Shown: positions 49,828-58,991, numbered from the stretch's first letter. The stretch is DNA of 64,000 nt from Amycolatopsis acidiphila (GCF_021391495.1 NZ_CP090063.1:3596001-3660000), one strand, 5' to 3'. The notes: generated by a model from the letters alone, not told the origin. A program made the numbers and translations.

Positions 49828-51969
49828 TTACGGCTCGGTGATGTCCAGGGTGACCTTGGACAGCGGGCAGCCCACGCACGTCAAGACGTAACCGTCGGCC
49901 TTCTGTTGCGGCGTCAGGCAGTTCGGCCCGTTCATCGCGACCTCCCCGCCGCGGAGCTTCACCATGCAGTCCCCGCAGTTGCCAACCGTGCACGAGTACG
50001 GCATCGGCAGCCCCGCCGCGAGCCCGGCGTCGAGAAGAGTCTGGCCGGGCTCGACCACCACGGAGCCGACCTCGTGCGCCCCTTCCTCGACGATCATCTC
50101 CTGCGGCGCGGTGGCCGTGGTGGTCGTGTCCGGCCCGCTGGTATAGCGCTCGTGGTGCACGCGGTCGTCCGGCACACCGAGCTCGATCAAGACGCCCTGG
50201 ACCGTGTCCATCAGCGCTTCGGGCCCGCACAGGTAGTACCGGGCGTCTTCTGGCGGCCGCAGCTCGGTGAGCCAGGTGCGCACACCCGCGGCGTCGAGCC
50301 GTCCGTGCTCCTGCGTCAGGACGTGCGTGACCGACAACCGCTCGGGGTTCTCTTTTTCCAGCCGGAGGAGCTCGTTGGCGAAGATGACCTCCTCCTCGCT
50401 GCGGTTGCTGTAGAGCAGCGTGATCCGGCCGGCCGCCGGTGCCGCCAGCAGGGTGCGGATCATGCTCATCATTGGTGTGACACCGCTGCCCGCGGCGACC
50501 AGGACGACGTCTTGCGCCGCCGCCGGATCGGTGTGGAACGCCCCGGACGGACCGCGCACCGACAGCCGGTCCCCGGCGCGAAGGTTCCGGTGAACGTGGG
50601 TCGAGAACCGGCCGCCTTGGACTTGCTTGACCGTGACCTCGAGCCGCGATGCCCCAGGCGCCGATGACGCGGAGTAGGCGCGTCGCACCGGTCGCCCGTC
50701 GATGTCCGTGACGAGCGTGAAGAACTGCCCTGGCCGGAAGTCAAAGGAACTCCGGCCCTCGGCGTCCTCCAGCACAAGGGTGACGGCGCTCGACGTTTCC
50801 CGGCGCACTCCAGCGACGCGGACCTCCCGTAATCGTTGCGCCGGCTCGGATTCGACGACGGGCGGCGTCGGTCGCGAGCCGACCTGGACGTCTTCGTAAC
50901 CCTCCTTCCGCAGTCCGGACCGGTAGGCGACGTTCATCGCGCGCCGCAAAACCCGATCGATACCCGGAATTCCCGCGACGATCCTGAGTACGCGGGCGAG
51001 CACGCCTCTCTGGGCCTTGGCCATGTTCGCGGCGAGGTGATCCCCGGCCAGCACCATCAAGTCGGGCGCCGTGCCGCGTTCGAGATGGGTGGCCGCTGCC
51101 CAGACCCGCGAGCGCGCCACCGCGTCGCTGGCGGTCACCTCGGCGTGCTCGACGTCGATCAGCAGCGCGGCGTGCGGAGGTGTCCCGCGCAGCGCCATCG
51201 TCTCCAGCAACGCGGGATCGTCGGTGATCGTGCCCCGGCCGCCGACGTGCAGCACGCCGGTCCGGCCCGGGACGAGGGCGGCGAACGAGAGCCGGTCGTC
51301 ATGGAGAAGGTTGTGGAGGCTGTCCGCGCGCTTGTTGCCCTTGCGGTCCGGGATGATGAGAGTCCGGCCGTCGAGGATTCGCGCGACGGTCCGCTGGTCC
51401 CCACGCGGACTGGTGTCGCTCCCGCCCGAACCGTCCCAAGTAGACAGAGCGAGGAACGGTGCGGCGGCGAGGAAGTCCGTGACGCCGGGACCGCACAACG
51501 GGCCGTCGCCCTCGACCTCCGGCGCCGGTTCGGCGGGGGAGGGTGGCTGCCACAGGCGTGCACGGATGACGGCCTGTGCGCAATGCACGTAGGCTTCTTC
51601 GACGTCGACGAATGTCTCGGCGCCCTTTCGTTTTCCCACGGAACCGTTGACGCGCAACGTCTCCCCGACGCCCGGCAGGAGGAAAACGAACGACACCGGG
51701 CCGTGCGCCTCGCCGTCGGGCAGGGTGAACGAGAACCGCGTGGGCGTGTGGACGCGCACGAATCCCGGTGTGCCGCCGATGAACGTCGTGTGGCTGACGC
51801 CACCGGCGTCGCGGTGGCCGAAGCCCGCGAGCGGGCAGTGCGCCAGGATGGTCCGGCAGCCCTCGTCGAGGGCGCTGATCTGCTTCAGCATGATCATCGA
51901 CGGCGGCCGCCCGAGGACCGCCTCGACCTCGTCGACCGTCGTCATCCGGTGGAGTGTGCTCAGCTGCAT
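49828..51969 (-). CDS. Three-domain PNPOx-like / FNR / 2Fe-2S reductase
   Basis: A 713-residue fusion. Residues about 30-370 resemble pyridoxamine-phosphate-oxidase-like split barrels (DFLAAAPFLALSTWDGSGGSDTSPRGD). About 390-620 is a ferredoxin reductase with RRAYSASSAPG for FAD, AAGSGVTPMMSMI for NAD(P) and YLCGPEALM. About 630-713 is a plant-type ferredoxin with CTVGNCGDC and a final TCVGC. GAGGAGGG precedes the ATG by about seven bases. It likely supplies electrons to an unknown oxygenase or to a small reducible compound. Downstream of the broken SIP gene. Confidence 0.87.
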   Translation of the reverse strand: MQLSTLHRMTTVDEVEAVLGRPPSMIMLKQISALDEGCRTILAHCPLAGFGHRDAGGVSHTTFIGGTPGFVRVHTPTRFSFTLPDGEAHGPVSFVFLLPGVGETLRVNGSVGKRKGAETFVDVEEAYVHCAQAVIRARLWQPPSPAEPAPEVEGDGPLCGPGVTDFLAAAPFLALSTWDGSGGSDTSPRGDQRTVARILDGRTLIIPDRKGNKRADSLHNLLHDDRLSFAALVPGRTGVLHVGGRGTITDDPALLETMALRGTPPHAALLIDVEHAEVTASDAVARSRVWAAATHLERGTAPDLMVLAGDHLAANMAKAQRGVLARVLRIVAGIPGIDRVLRRAMNVAYRSGLRKEGYEDVQVGSRPTPPVVESEPAQRLREVRVAGVRRETSSAVTLVLEDAEGRSSFDFRPGQFFTLVTDIDGRPVRRAYSASSAPGASRLEVTVKQVQGGRFSTHVHRNLRAGDRLSVRGPSGAFHTDPAAAQDVVLVAAGSGVTPMMSMIRTLLAAPAAGRITLLYSNRSEEEVIFANELLRLEKENPERLSVTHVLTQEHGRLDAAGVRTWLTELRPPEDARYYLCGPEALMDTVQGVLIELGVPDDRVHHERYTSGPDTTTTATAPQEMIVEEGAHEVGSVVVEPGQTLLDAGLAAGLPMPYSCTVGNCGDCMVKLRGGEVAMNGPNCLTPQQKADGYVLTCVGCPLSKVTLDITEP

Positions 51970-51982
51970 CGAAAATCCCTCC

Positions 51983-52291
51983 TCAGCCCGGTGCGGACCA
52001 GCCGTGCCGCCAGTAACCCGCGAATGAGATGCCCGCCTTCGGCGCGCCGTGGTCGTTGACGAGGTGCCGCCGCACCGACGTGGCCGCGTCGGTGCGGCGG
52101 CACCAGTGGATTCGCGTCCAGGGCGGTGCCACCACGTCACGCACTTCGGCCGCGGCCGGTGCTTCCAGGTGGACCTCTGCGGTCAGCGACGGCGCCTGGT
52201 CGAGGATCGCCAGGATGGCCGGCAGTGCCGTCTCGTCGCCGGCGAGCAGTTGCGACTGCGCATGTTCCGGCGGCCGGTACGTGGTGCCCAT
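51983..52291 (-). pseudogene. Truncated siderophore-interacting protein
   Basis: A 102-codon frame that matches only the C-terminal NAD(P)-binding part of siderophore-interacting ferric reductases: LLAGDETALPAILAILDQAP, a shortened middle, then VRRHLVNDHG and ISFAGYWRHG. The FAD-binding N-terminal domain (about 130 residues) is absent, and the segment expected between HWCRR and the final helix appears deleted. It is probably a remnant left when the tetR promoter region was joined here, though a short product could still be made ahead of the coupled reductase gene. Confidence 0.7.
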
Positions 52292-52440
52292 GTCGAAAAT
52301 GCCTGCGGACCGACTTCGGCATCAGCAGCACCTGGGCCATCCACGCCTCGCCCGACGTGGTCGGCATTCGCCGCGCGGTCTGGCCCTCGCGCGGTGTGCC
52401 CTCGGGATCACGAGACGCCACCCGAGATATTGTTTTCCCA

Positions 52441-52470
52441 GCTCATGACACTATTATGAGCATTAGCTCA
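52441..52470. promoter_or_regulatory. Overlapping inverted repeats upstream of tetR (52513)
   Basis: GCTCAT (52441-52446) pairs with ATGAGC (52456-52461), and TGAGC (52457-52461) pairs again with GCTCA (52466-52470). The region is AT-rich relative to its surroundings and lies 43 bases before the TetR start, so it is a likely autoregulatory operator/promoter. Confidence 0.5.
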
Positions 52471-52512
52471 GGTAAGTTCTACTCGCTTTTGCCGCCCTCG
52501 AGGAGGATCAGG

Positions 52513-53133
52513 ATGCCGTCGGCAGACCGTCGCTTAGAACCACGTCGCAAGCCCCGCCAGGTGCGCGCCGAGCTCACGCGCGAGCGCATCCTCACCGCGG
52601 CTGCTCGCGTTTTCGCCGAGCACGGTTACGCCGCCGGCACCACCAACCGCATCGCCGAGCGCGCCCGTATCTCCATCGGCTCGCTGTACCAGTACTTCCC
52701 GAACAAGGACGCCATCCTCGCCGAGCTCCTGATCCAGCACATCGACCGGGGCATCTGGACCGACGCCGATGAGCTCGACCTCTCGCCCGGGACGCTGGAG
52801 GCGACGGTCCGGGCGCTCATCCGCGACGCGATCGACAACCATGGCGACGATCCCCAACTGCTCCGGGTGATGATCGAGGAGGCGCCGGTCTCCCAGGAAC
52901 TGCTCGACGCGATTGAGCGGCACGGGAAGCTGCGCACGGCCCAGGTGCGCGACGTCATCGTCCGGCACCCCGACGTCCGCGTGGGTGACCCGGACGTCGC
53001 TGCGGAGATCATCATGTTCACCGTTGAGATGAACACACACAAGTTCATGGCCGCGCCGCGGACCATCCCCGTCGAGACGTTCGAGAACGAGCTGGTCGCC
53101 ATGGTGACCCGCTACCTGCGCGGGGATCAGTAG
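52513..53133 (+). CDS. TetR-family transcriptional regulator
   Basis: A 206-residue TetR protein: N-terminal DNA-binding domain (RERILTAAARVFAEHGYAAGTTNRIAERA then IGSLYQYFPNKDAILAEL, residues 23-75) and a C-terminal helical domain of the TetR_C type seen in AcrR-like regulators. AGGAGGATCAGG precedes the ATG. It is divergent from the SIP remnant and the flavin/2Fe-2S reductase, which it probably represses. Confidence 0.9.
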   Translation: MPSADRRLEPRRKPRQVRAELTRERILTAAARVFAEHGYAAGTTNRIAERARISIGSLYQYFPNKDAILAELLIQHIDRGIWTDADELDLSPGTLEATVRALIRDAIDNHGDDPQLLRVMIEEAPVSQELLDAIERHGKLRTAQVRDVIVRHPDVRVGDPDVAAEIIMFTVEMNTHKFMAAPRTIPVETFENELVAMVTRYLRGDQ

Positions 53134-53224
53134 CAGCAGCACGAACGACCCCGGCAACCACCGAAGTCTCAAATGGGAAAAGCCTCCGGACACTGCGGGG
53201 CGGTTCACTGACCGTTTCTGCTGT

Positions 53225-53968
53225 CTATGTCTGCTCAGCGTGTTCCGGTGGCTGCCCGGTGAGGCTGTCGAGCATCAGGTTGAGGGTGAAGTCGAAGCGC
53301 TGGTGTCCGCTGCCGGAGGTCAGTTCGGCGGCGTGGCTCCTGGTGTGGGGGAATCGGTCGGCCGGCAGGGAGCCGAGGCGCTGGAGCAGCTCGTCGCGGC
53401 TGAGGACCCATTCGTGGCTCTGGTCGGTCTGTCGCGTGCGGACCAGGGAGATCTCCAGTGTGTAGGCGGCGACGTAGAGAGACAGGGAGTCCATGGCCCA
53501 GGCCGCGGTCTGGGGCGCTATTCCGCCGGCGAGCAGGATCGCCAGGATCGCCTCGCTGACCCGGAGGGTCTCCAGGTTGGTGGGCATGGCGGCCAGCGTC
53601 GCGCGGGAGATGCCGGGGTAGCGCAGGTACTGGTCGCGGATCTGGGCGTAGACCTGCAGGATCTGTTCGCGCCATTGGTCCGGGTCGGGTTCGGGCAGCA
53701 CGAGTTCGGAGTTGAGCCGTCCGATGATCAGATCGTCGATGTCGGCCTTGTTGACCACGTGCACGTACAGCGAGGAGGGGCTGGTGCCGAGCTCTGCGGT
53801 GATGGCGCGGATCGTCAACGCCTCGTAGCCCTGGGTCGCCACGACGTGCAGGGCCGCGTCGATGATCCGCTCGACGGTGAGCGGCTCGCGGCGCGGCGTG
53901 GGCCGGGCGGGAGCGGCGGCGGGCTGCAGGTGCCGGGCCGCGCGGCGCGCTTTCGGATCTAGGACCAT
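53225..53968 (-). CDS. TetR-family regulator (TetR_C domain)
   Basis: A 247-residue TetR regulator with a 40-residue Ala/Pro/Arg-rich N-terminal tail, HTH domain (ERIIDAALHVVATQGYEALTIRAI then TSPSSLYVHVVNKADIDDL) and a tetracycline-repressor-like C-terminal domain (ILAILLAGGIAPQTAAWAMDSLSLYVAA). The ATG at 53966-53968 is preferred; a TTG at 53989 would run into operator DNA. Divergent from the SDR and DHA2 efflux genes and preceded by three palindromic operators. Confidence 0.9.
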   Translation of the reverse strand: MVLDPKARRAARHLQPAAAPARPTPRREPLTVERIIDAALHVVATQGYEALTIRAITAELGTSPSSLYVHVVNKADIDDLIIGRLNSELVLPEPDPDQWREQILQVYAQIRDQYLRYPGISRATLAAMPTNLETLRVSEAILAILLAGGIAPQTAAWAMDSLSLYVAAYTLEISLVRTRQTDQSHEWVLSRDELLQRLGSLPADRFPHTRSHAAELTSGSGHQRFDFTLNLMLDSLTGQPPEHAEQT

Positions 53969-53989
53969 GCCCTCAACCCTATTTGACAA

Positions 53990-54039
53990 GAACTAAGTTC
54001 GCCATGTAGAACTTAGTTCACGTCTGATGAACTAAGTTC
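53990..54039. promoter_or_regulatory. Three tandem palindromic TetR operators
   Basis: GAACTAAGTTC at 53990-54000, GAACTTAGTTC at 54009-54019 and GAACTAAGTTC at 54029-54039 are perfect palindromes around a single central base, spaced 19 and 20 bases start to start. They lie just upstream of the TetR start, in a 267-base divergent gap. Adjacent dimers would sit on nearly the same helix face, favouring cooperative binding. Confidence 0.85.
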
Positions 54040-54235
54040 ACCACCGAGCCGCCGGTAACTCCCGCTCGATCCCGCCTGGTCAAGCTCGTATCCACCATCC
54101 TGGCCGGACTGCTGCCCGAGCACTCTCCAGCAAACTTGCTGACCGTGTCCCACGGGCATCCCGACCCTCACCCCGAACTGCGCCGTCCCCGGACAAGCAC
54201 AAAACTTCTTACCTGCTCGAAAGGAATACGCCACC

Positions 54236-54967
54236 GTGAGCGTCAAGACGGCTTTGATCACCGGCGCCGGCCGTCCGGCGGGGCTCGGCTTCGCCGTAGC
54301 CCGCCAACTCGGCGAACTCGACTACCACGTCATCCTGACCGCGCGCGACGTCACCCGCGCGGAACCACTGGCCGAGCAGTTGCGTCAGGACGGGTACGCA
54401 GCCACCGCTCTGCGCCTCGACCTGACTGACCAGGCAAGCATGCGGGAAGCGGCCGGACACCTCACCCGAACCTTCGGCCACCTGGACGTGTTGATCAACA
54501 ACGCGAGCGACATGCCTGACTTCAGGACCCTGTCCGCGCTCGACGCCGACCTCGACGCGGTGCGCTCAGCGATGGAGGTCGACGTGATCGGCCCGTGGGG
54601 ACTGGTCCAGTCGGTGCTGCCGTTGCTGACCGCCGCGCCCGCGGCGCGGATCGTGAACGTCTCCAGCATTTCGGCCCTCCAGGTCGCCACCGGACTCGAT
54701 CTCGGCGCGAGCCTGCGCGCCCCGGCGTACTCGATGGCCAAGCACATGCTCAACGTTCTGACCACCGTGCTCGCCCGCGCCTTGGACGACACCCCGATCC
54801 TGGTCAACGCTGTCGACCCCGGCGAAACCGCCACACACCCCGAGCGCGGAGACGACGACAACGACCGCTCGGCCGCGGAAAGCGCCCGAGGCATCGTCTG
54901 GGCCGCCACCCTGGGCGCCGACGGACCCACCGGTGGGCTCTTTCGCGACGGACGGCCATTGACCTGA
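54236..54967 (+). CDS. Short-chain dehydrogenase/reductase
   Basis: A 243-residue classical SDR. The cofactor loop is ALITGAGRPAGLGFAVARQL, NNAS sits after strand 4, the catalytic serine is in NVSSISAL and the Y-x3-K pair is in YSMAKHM. A basic residue (R37 in TARD) suggests NADPH. The C-terminal VDPGETATHPER and GGLFRDGRP are typical of oxidoreductases acting on carbonyl compounds. GTG start, preceded by AAAGGAA. Presumably repressed by the divergent TetR. Confidence 0.9.
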   Translation: MSVKTALITGAGRPAGLGFAVARQLGELDYHVILTARDVTRAEPLAEQLRQDGYAATALRLDLTDQASMREAAGHLTRTFGHLDVLINNASDMPDFRTLSALDADLDAVRSAMEVDVIGPWGLVQSVLPLLTAAPAARIVNVSSISALQVATGLDLGASLRAPAYSMAKHMLNVLTTVLARALDDTPILVNAVDPGETATHPERGDDDNDRSAAESARGIVWAATLGADGPTGGLFRDGRPLT

Positions 54968-55062
54968 TACAACCCCCGACCTCGCGAGCATCCCCGGCCA
55001 CCACGAATGGCCTGGTTGCTATGGCGAGCGGTGCGGGCGCCTCGACCTGATGAGGAACCACC

Positions 55063-55212
55063 ATGAGCACTCCGGTCGCGATCACCGGCACCGGGCTCGG
55101 CGGCCGCACCCGCGAAGCCGCGGCCTCGGCGCAGGCCCGCGCCTCCTTCGCGGACGAGACCCCCGACGGCCTGCTCGAGCTGCTTACCAGCAACGTCGAG
55201 CCGACGGAGTGA
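55063..55212 (+). CDS. Small hypothetical protein, 49 residues
   Basis: An ATG frame with GAGGA nine bases upstream encodes a 49-residue Ala/Thr/Gly-rich acidic peptide beginning STPVAITGTGLGGRTREAAA and ending in TSNVEPTE. Its stop is eight bases before the DHA2 transporter start. I do not recognise it; the N-terminus looks like a truncated Rossmann strand, so it may be a gene remnant or a small leader protein of the operon. Confidence 0.4.
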   Translation: MSTPVAITGTGLGGRTREAAASAQARASFADETPDGLLELLTSNVEPTE

Positions 55213-55219
55213 GGGCGAC

Positions 55220-56707
55220 ATGGATGAGATGGAAACGACGGCGACCGGCGCAACTTCCGGGGCCCAGCCCCACCACCCACGCCGCTGGTGGATCCTGGCC
55301 GTGATCTGCCTGGCCCAGCTGATGGATGTGCTCGACGTCACGATCGTGAACATCGCGCTGCCCGATGCGCAGAAGGAACTTGCCTTCTCGGTCGGCGACC
55401 GGCAGTGGATCGTGACCGCCTACTCGCTGGCCTTTGGCAGCCTGCTGCTGCTGTTCGGCCGCGTCTCCGACCTGGTCGGACGACGGGTGATGTTCCTGGC
55501 CGGCCTGATCGCCTTCGGCGCCGCCTCGGCGCTGGGCGGCGCGGCGCCGAACTTCGAGGTGCTCGTCACCGGCCGCGCTCTGCAGGGCGCGGCCGGCGCG
55601 ATGCTCGCCCCCGCCGCGCTCTCGCTGCTCTCGACGAGCTTCACCGAAGCCAAGGAACGCGCTGCCGCGTTCGCCGTGTTCGGTGGCGTCTCCGGTTCGG
55701 GAGCGGCGATCGGCATGTTGCTCGGCGGTGTGCTCACCGAATGCCTCAACTGGCGCTGGACACTGTTCGTCAACGTCGTCATCAGCCTCGTCGCGGTCGT
55801 CGGCGCCGCGACCCTGATCCCGCGCCAGCCCAAGACCGACGACCGGCCCCACGTGGACCTGCCCGGCACACTCATCGCCTCGGTCGCCCTGTGCTGCGTC
55901 GTCTACGGCTTCGCCAACGTCGAATCGCACCCCTGGAGTGCCCCGGGCACCTGGGTGTCCCTGGCCGGGGGCGCCCTGCTGCTCGCGGTGTTCGTCTGGT
56001 GGCAGACCAGCGCCGCGCACCCGCTGCTGCCGCTGCGCGTCATCCTCGACCGCACCCGCGGTGGCTCCAACCTGGCGATCTTCCTCGGCGGCATCGGCCT
56101 GTTCGGTGCGTTCCTGTTCCTGAACTACTACATGCAGGAGATCCTGCGGTACTCACCGGTCATGACGGGTATCGCGTTCCTGCCGATGGTCGCCACCCTG
56201 GTGATCACCGGGGGAGTGTGCACTACACAGCTCTACCCGCGAATCGGCGCGAAAATACCGGTGTGCGGAGGTATGATCATCGCGGCCGGAGGCATGGCCT
56301 GGCTCACCGGCATCAGCCCGCACAGCTCCTATTCCGCGAACATCCTCGGCCCGCTGATGCTCTTCGGGATCGGCATCGGTGCCATCATCGCCCCGGCGAT
56401 GAACGCCGGAACCTCCGGCGTCGAACCGCACGATGCGGGCGTTGCCTCAGCCATGGTGAACATTGCCCAGCAGATCGGCGGATCGATCGGAATCGCGTTG
56501 CTCAACTCGCTCGCCGCCTCCGCGCTGACCCGGTACCTGATCGGCAAGGACGTCACCAGCCAGATAGTCCAGGCGGACGCCGCGATCCACAGCTACGCCG
56601 TCGCGTTCTGGTACTCGAGCGCGATCTTCACCGCCGGCGCCGTGGCCTGCGGTCTGACCCTGCGAGCCGGCAAACCCGAACCCGTCAATCCCGACTCCCC
56701 TGGCTGA
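55220..56707 (+). CDS. DHA2-family MFS multidrug efflux transporter
   Basis: A 495-residue, 14-helix drug:H+ antiporter (EmrB/QacA type). Motifs are QLMDVLDVTIVNIALP in helix 1, GRVSDLVGRRVMFLAG between helices 2 and 3, and GGVSGSGAAIGMLLGGVLTECLNWRWTLFVN in helix 5 (antiporter motif C and after). It lies in the TetR/SDR module and probably exports a toxic lipophilic compound that also serves as inducer. Confidence 0.9.
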   Translation: MDEMETTATGATSGAQPHHPRRWWILAVICLAQLMDVLDVTIVNIALPDAQKELAFSVGDRQWIVTAYSLAFGSLLLLFGRVSDLVGRRVMFLAGLIAFGAASALGGAAPNFEVLVTGRALQGAAGAMLAPAALSLLSTSFTEAKERAAAFAVFGGVSGSGAAIGMLLGGVLTECLNWRWTLFVNVVISLVAVVGAATLIPRQPKTDDRPHVDLPGTLIASVALCCVVYGFANVESHPWSAPGTWVSLAGGALLLAVFVWWQTSAAHPLLPLRVILDRTRGGSNLAIFLGGIGLFGAFLFLNYYMQEILRYSPVMTGIAFLPMVATLVITGGVCTTQLYPRIGAKIPVCGGMIIAAGGMAWLTGISPHSSYSANILGPLMLFGIGIGAIIAPAMNAGTSGVEPHDAGVASAMVNIAQQIGGSIGIALLNSLAASALTRYLIGKDVTSQIVQADAAIHSYAVAFWYSSAIFTAGAVACGLTLRAGKPEPVNPDSPG

Positions 56708-56882
56708 CGTACCACCCACCGGGCCCGGGACCCAGTCACCCATGGAACTGGTGCGCGCGGCTCCATACAGCGCGTCGGCCGGGGGAACGCGGTTGTAGTG
56801 GTACCAGCCGCCGTATTCGGCTACGGCGCTCTCGCCATCCTGGATTGATTGAGCTCTGCCACCGCCAGGCGTTGATATTGCC

Positions 56883-57085
56883 CAGGTTCGACCGGTCGTC
56901 GCAATACCGAATAGCAGCTCGTTCAGTGCTTCGACCGGTGACTTACAACCGAGTCTCTTGTGTGGACGGTTGTCGAGTGCGGTGGCGACTGCGTCGAGTT
57001 CGTCTCGGTTCCAGCGGGCCGGGTCGGTCCCTTTCGGGAATGCTGGCGTAGCAAGCCATCGGCAACACTATCGACACAAACACGA
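56883..57085 (-). pseudogene. IS30-family transposase C-terminal remnant, frameshifted
   Basis: Minus-strand translation gives DGLLRQ in one frame and, after a one-base shift, FPKGTDPARWNRDELDAVATA and LDNRPHKRLGCKSPVEALNELL. This is the end of IS30-type transposases (NGLLRQYFPKGTDLS, then RPRKTLGW). The N-terminal and DDE-core regions are missing and no inverted repeat is visible. The remainder of 56708-57260 holds nothing else that I can support. Confidence 0.75.
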
Positions 57086-57260
57086 GCCTGCCGTGGATCA
57101 CCGGTAGTCACAACTCTCGTGAGCTGTGGTCCCAGATCGTCCGCCGCGGTCGATCTGGTCCTGCCGGACCCATTATGCAGAGCGTCGGCGCTGATACCCA
57201 CTTTGGTGGCACCAATGCGCGTCCGGTAGTCGGTAGCCGAAGTGGCTCGGGCGAAGCCAA

Positions 57261-57983
57261 TCACCGGAGCGCGAGGAGCATCCCTGTTGCGCCGACGACG
57301 AGCACGGCGTCGATGAGGAGTTCGAAGGTGCGTTCCCGGAGCCGGCGCACGATGCGTTTGGCGAGCATCGATCCGGCGAGGAGGGCGACCCCGATGGCGA
57401 GTCCGCGCGCGATGACGGGCGGTGCGAGCACGTCGGAGAAGCCGAAGGTGGCGAGTTTGCCCGCGTAGAGCAGCACCGCGCTTGCCGCCTCCGAGCCGAG
57501 GAAAGCGCCGCCGCTCATGCCGTATCCCGTGAACACCGGCACGCTGAGCGGGCCCGTGGAGACCACCAGTCCGGTGAGGAATCCGACGAGCGCCCCCGCG
57601 ACAGCCATGTGCCACAACCGGATGCGGATGCGGATGCGCCGGATCAGGCGGCGCATCGGGATCATCGCCAGGAAGAACACGGCCAGGAAGACGTCGACGA
57701 CGGCCGGAGGGATCGTGAGGAGCGTGTGGGCGCCGAGCACGGCGGCGGGAACGCCCGTCAGGGAGTACGCGAGGACTGGCCGCCAGCGGATCTCGCGCCA
57801 CCAGGCGACCACGCGCCCGACGTTGCCGAACACGGAGGCGATCGCCATCACCGGCACGGCGACCCGCGGCCCGTACAGGGCGACGAGCACCGGGAGGAGG
57901 ACCAGCGAGGAGCCGGTGCCGACGACGCCGCTGAGGACGCCGGCAGCGAGGGCGAGCACGAAGAGAAGGAGCAGCGCAAGCAT
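57261..57983 (-). CDS. TauE/SafE (TSUP) family membrane exporter
   Basis: A 240-residue, seven- to eight-helix protein of the sulfite exporter TauE/SafE family. Inverted repeats read FVLALAAGVLSGVVGTGSSLVLLPVLVAL in the first half and AVAGALVGFLTGLVVSTGPLSVPVF in the second. The ATG at 57981-57983 begins directly at the first helix. Substrate (sulfite, sulfonate or another anion) is unknown. Confidence 0.83.
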   Translation of the reverse strand: MLALLLLFVLALAAGVLSGVVGTGSSLVLLPVLVALYGPRVAVPVMAIASVFGNVGRVVAWWREIRWRPVLAYSLTGVPAAVLGAHTLLTIPPAVVDVFLAVFFLAMIPMRRLIRRIRIRIRLWHMAVAGALVGFLTGLVVSTGPLSVPVFTGYGMSGGAFLGSEAASAVLLYAGKLATFGFSDVLAPPVIARGLAIGVALLAGSMLAKRIVRRLRERTFELLIDAVLVVGATGMLLALR

Positions 57984-58183
57984 GTGGGGACCGCTTCTGT
58001 CCCGTCGCGGGCGCGGCGGGACCGATCCTCCAGGTTTTTGTCCGTTGAGATGACCGCACCCCGGTCGGCGGTGCGCGGTGGCGCCGCTCGGACCAGCCAT
58101 GCCGTACGGCACCGGAACCCTAGGCGCTGTCAAGATCAGGGTACGCTGCGCCCCCACTGACGCTGCGCCCCGGGTCCTGGGGG

Positions 58184-58967
58184 TCAACCGGGTCCGTCAC
58201 TTGCGGCCGCGATGAGTGGCACGACCACGTCGCTGATCGGCGTCGGGATGCCGTGAGCCTGGCCGCGGCGCTGCACGATGCCGTTGCGAATGTCCCATTC
58301 CAGCGCACGGCCGGCTTCGCGGTCGGCGAGGTCGGTTCGGCCGTACATGCCCGAGCGGCGGCGGGTGAGGACGATCAGTCCGGCGACGGCGTTCTGCAGT
58401 AGTTTGCGCCATGCGACGGAGGTGAAGTCTGTGGCCAGCTCGACTGCGCACCGCGTGGCGCGCAGCGCCTCGAGTACGAGCCGCGACCCCGACGTGTCCG
58501 GCAGGGTGAGTCGTGCATCCCGGCGCAGCCGTACCGAACCGTCGGGCTTCGCCTCAGCGGGGAACCACACCACCGACGGGATGACCTGCCCGCCGGCGAT
58601 GTAGGGGGCCGGCATCGCCCGCTGTTCAACCCCGTTTTGCAGTACGTACACGACTGTCTGCGGGCTGCACAGCGCTGCCAGCCAAGGCGAGGCCGCCTCG
58701 ATCTGCGTGGCCTTGACGGCGAGGAACACAAGGTCGACCGGCTCCTTGGCCTGCGCAGGGTCGGTTTGCACGGGCCCTGGCACGAGGATGCGCCTTTCCT
58801 CGACGCGCAGTTCGAGATGTTCGCGTGCCCTGCGCCCGTAGAGGTGCGGTGTGCGGCCGGCCTCGTGCAGCGCCGCGGCGACGGTCGTGCCTATGACGCC
58901 GGGGCCGACGACCGCGATTGTTGCAGCAGCACCTCGGCGCCCCCTCCGGACTTTCGATCAGAGTCAT
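58184..58967 (-). pseudogene. Ketopantoate-reductase-like gene with 5' frameshift
   Basis: PanE/ApbA-type 2-dehydropantoate 2-reductase family. The Rossmann start IAVVGPGVIGTTVAAALHEAG, then VFLAVKATQIEAA, the NG pair in VLQNGVEQR and a lysine in VAWRKLLQNAVAG are all present. However, the frame carrying GPGVIG has a TGA just upstream and no ATG, GTG or TTG before the motif. The only good start (ATG at 58965-58967) is in a neighbouring frame, so a one-base indel near 58920-58955 breaks the gene. From the GTG at 58783 only a product lacking the cofactor loop would be made. A sequencing error is possible. Ketopantoate as substrate is not implied. Confidence 0.7.
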
Positions 58968-58991
58968 CCATCGTAGGTTATCCTGTTACGT

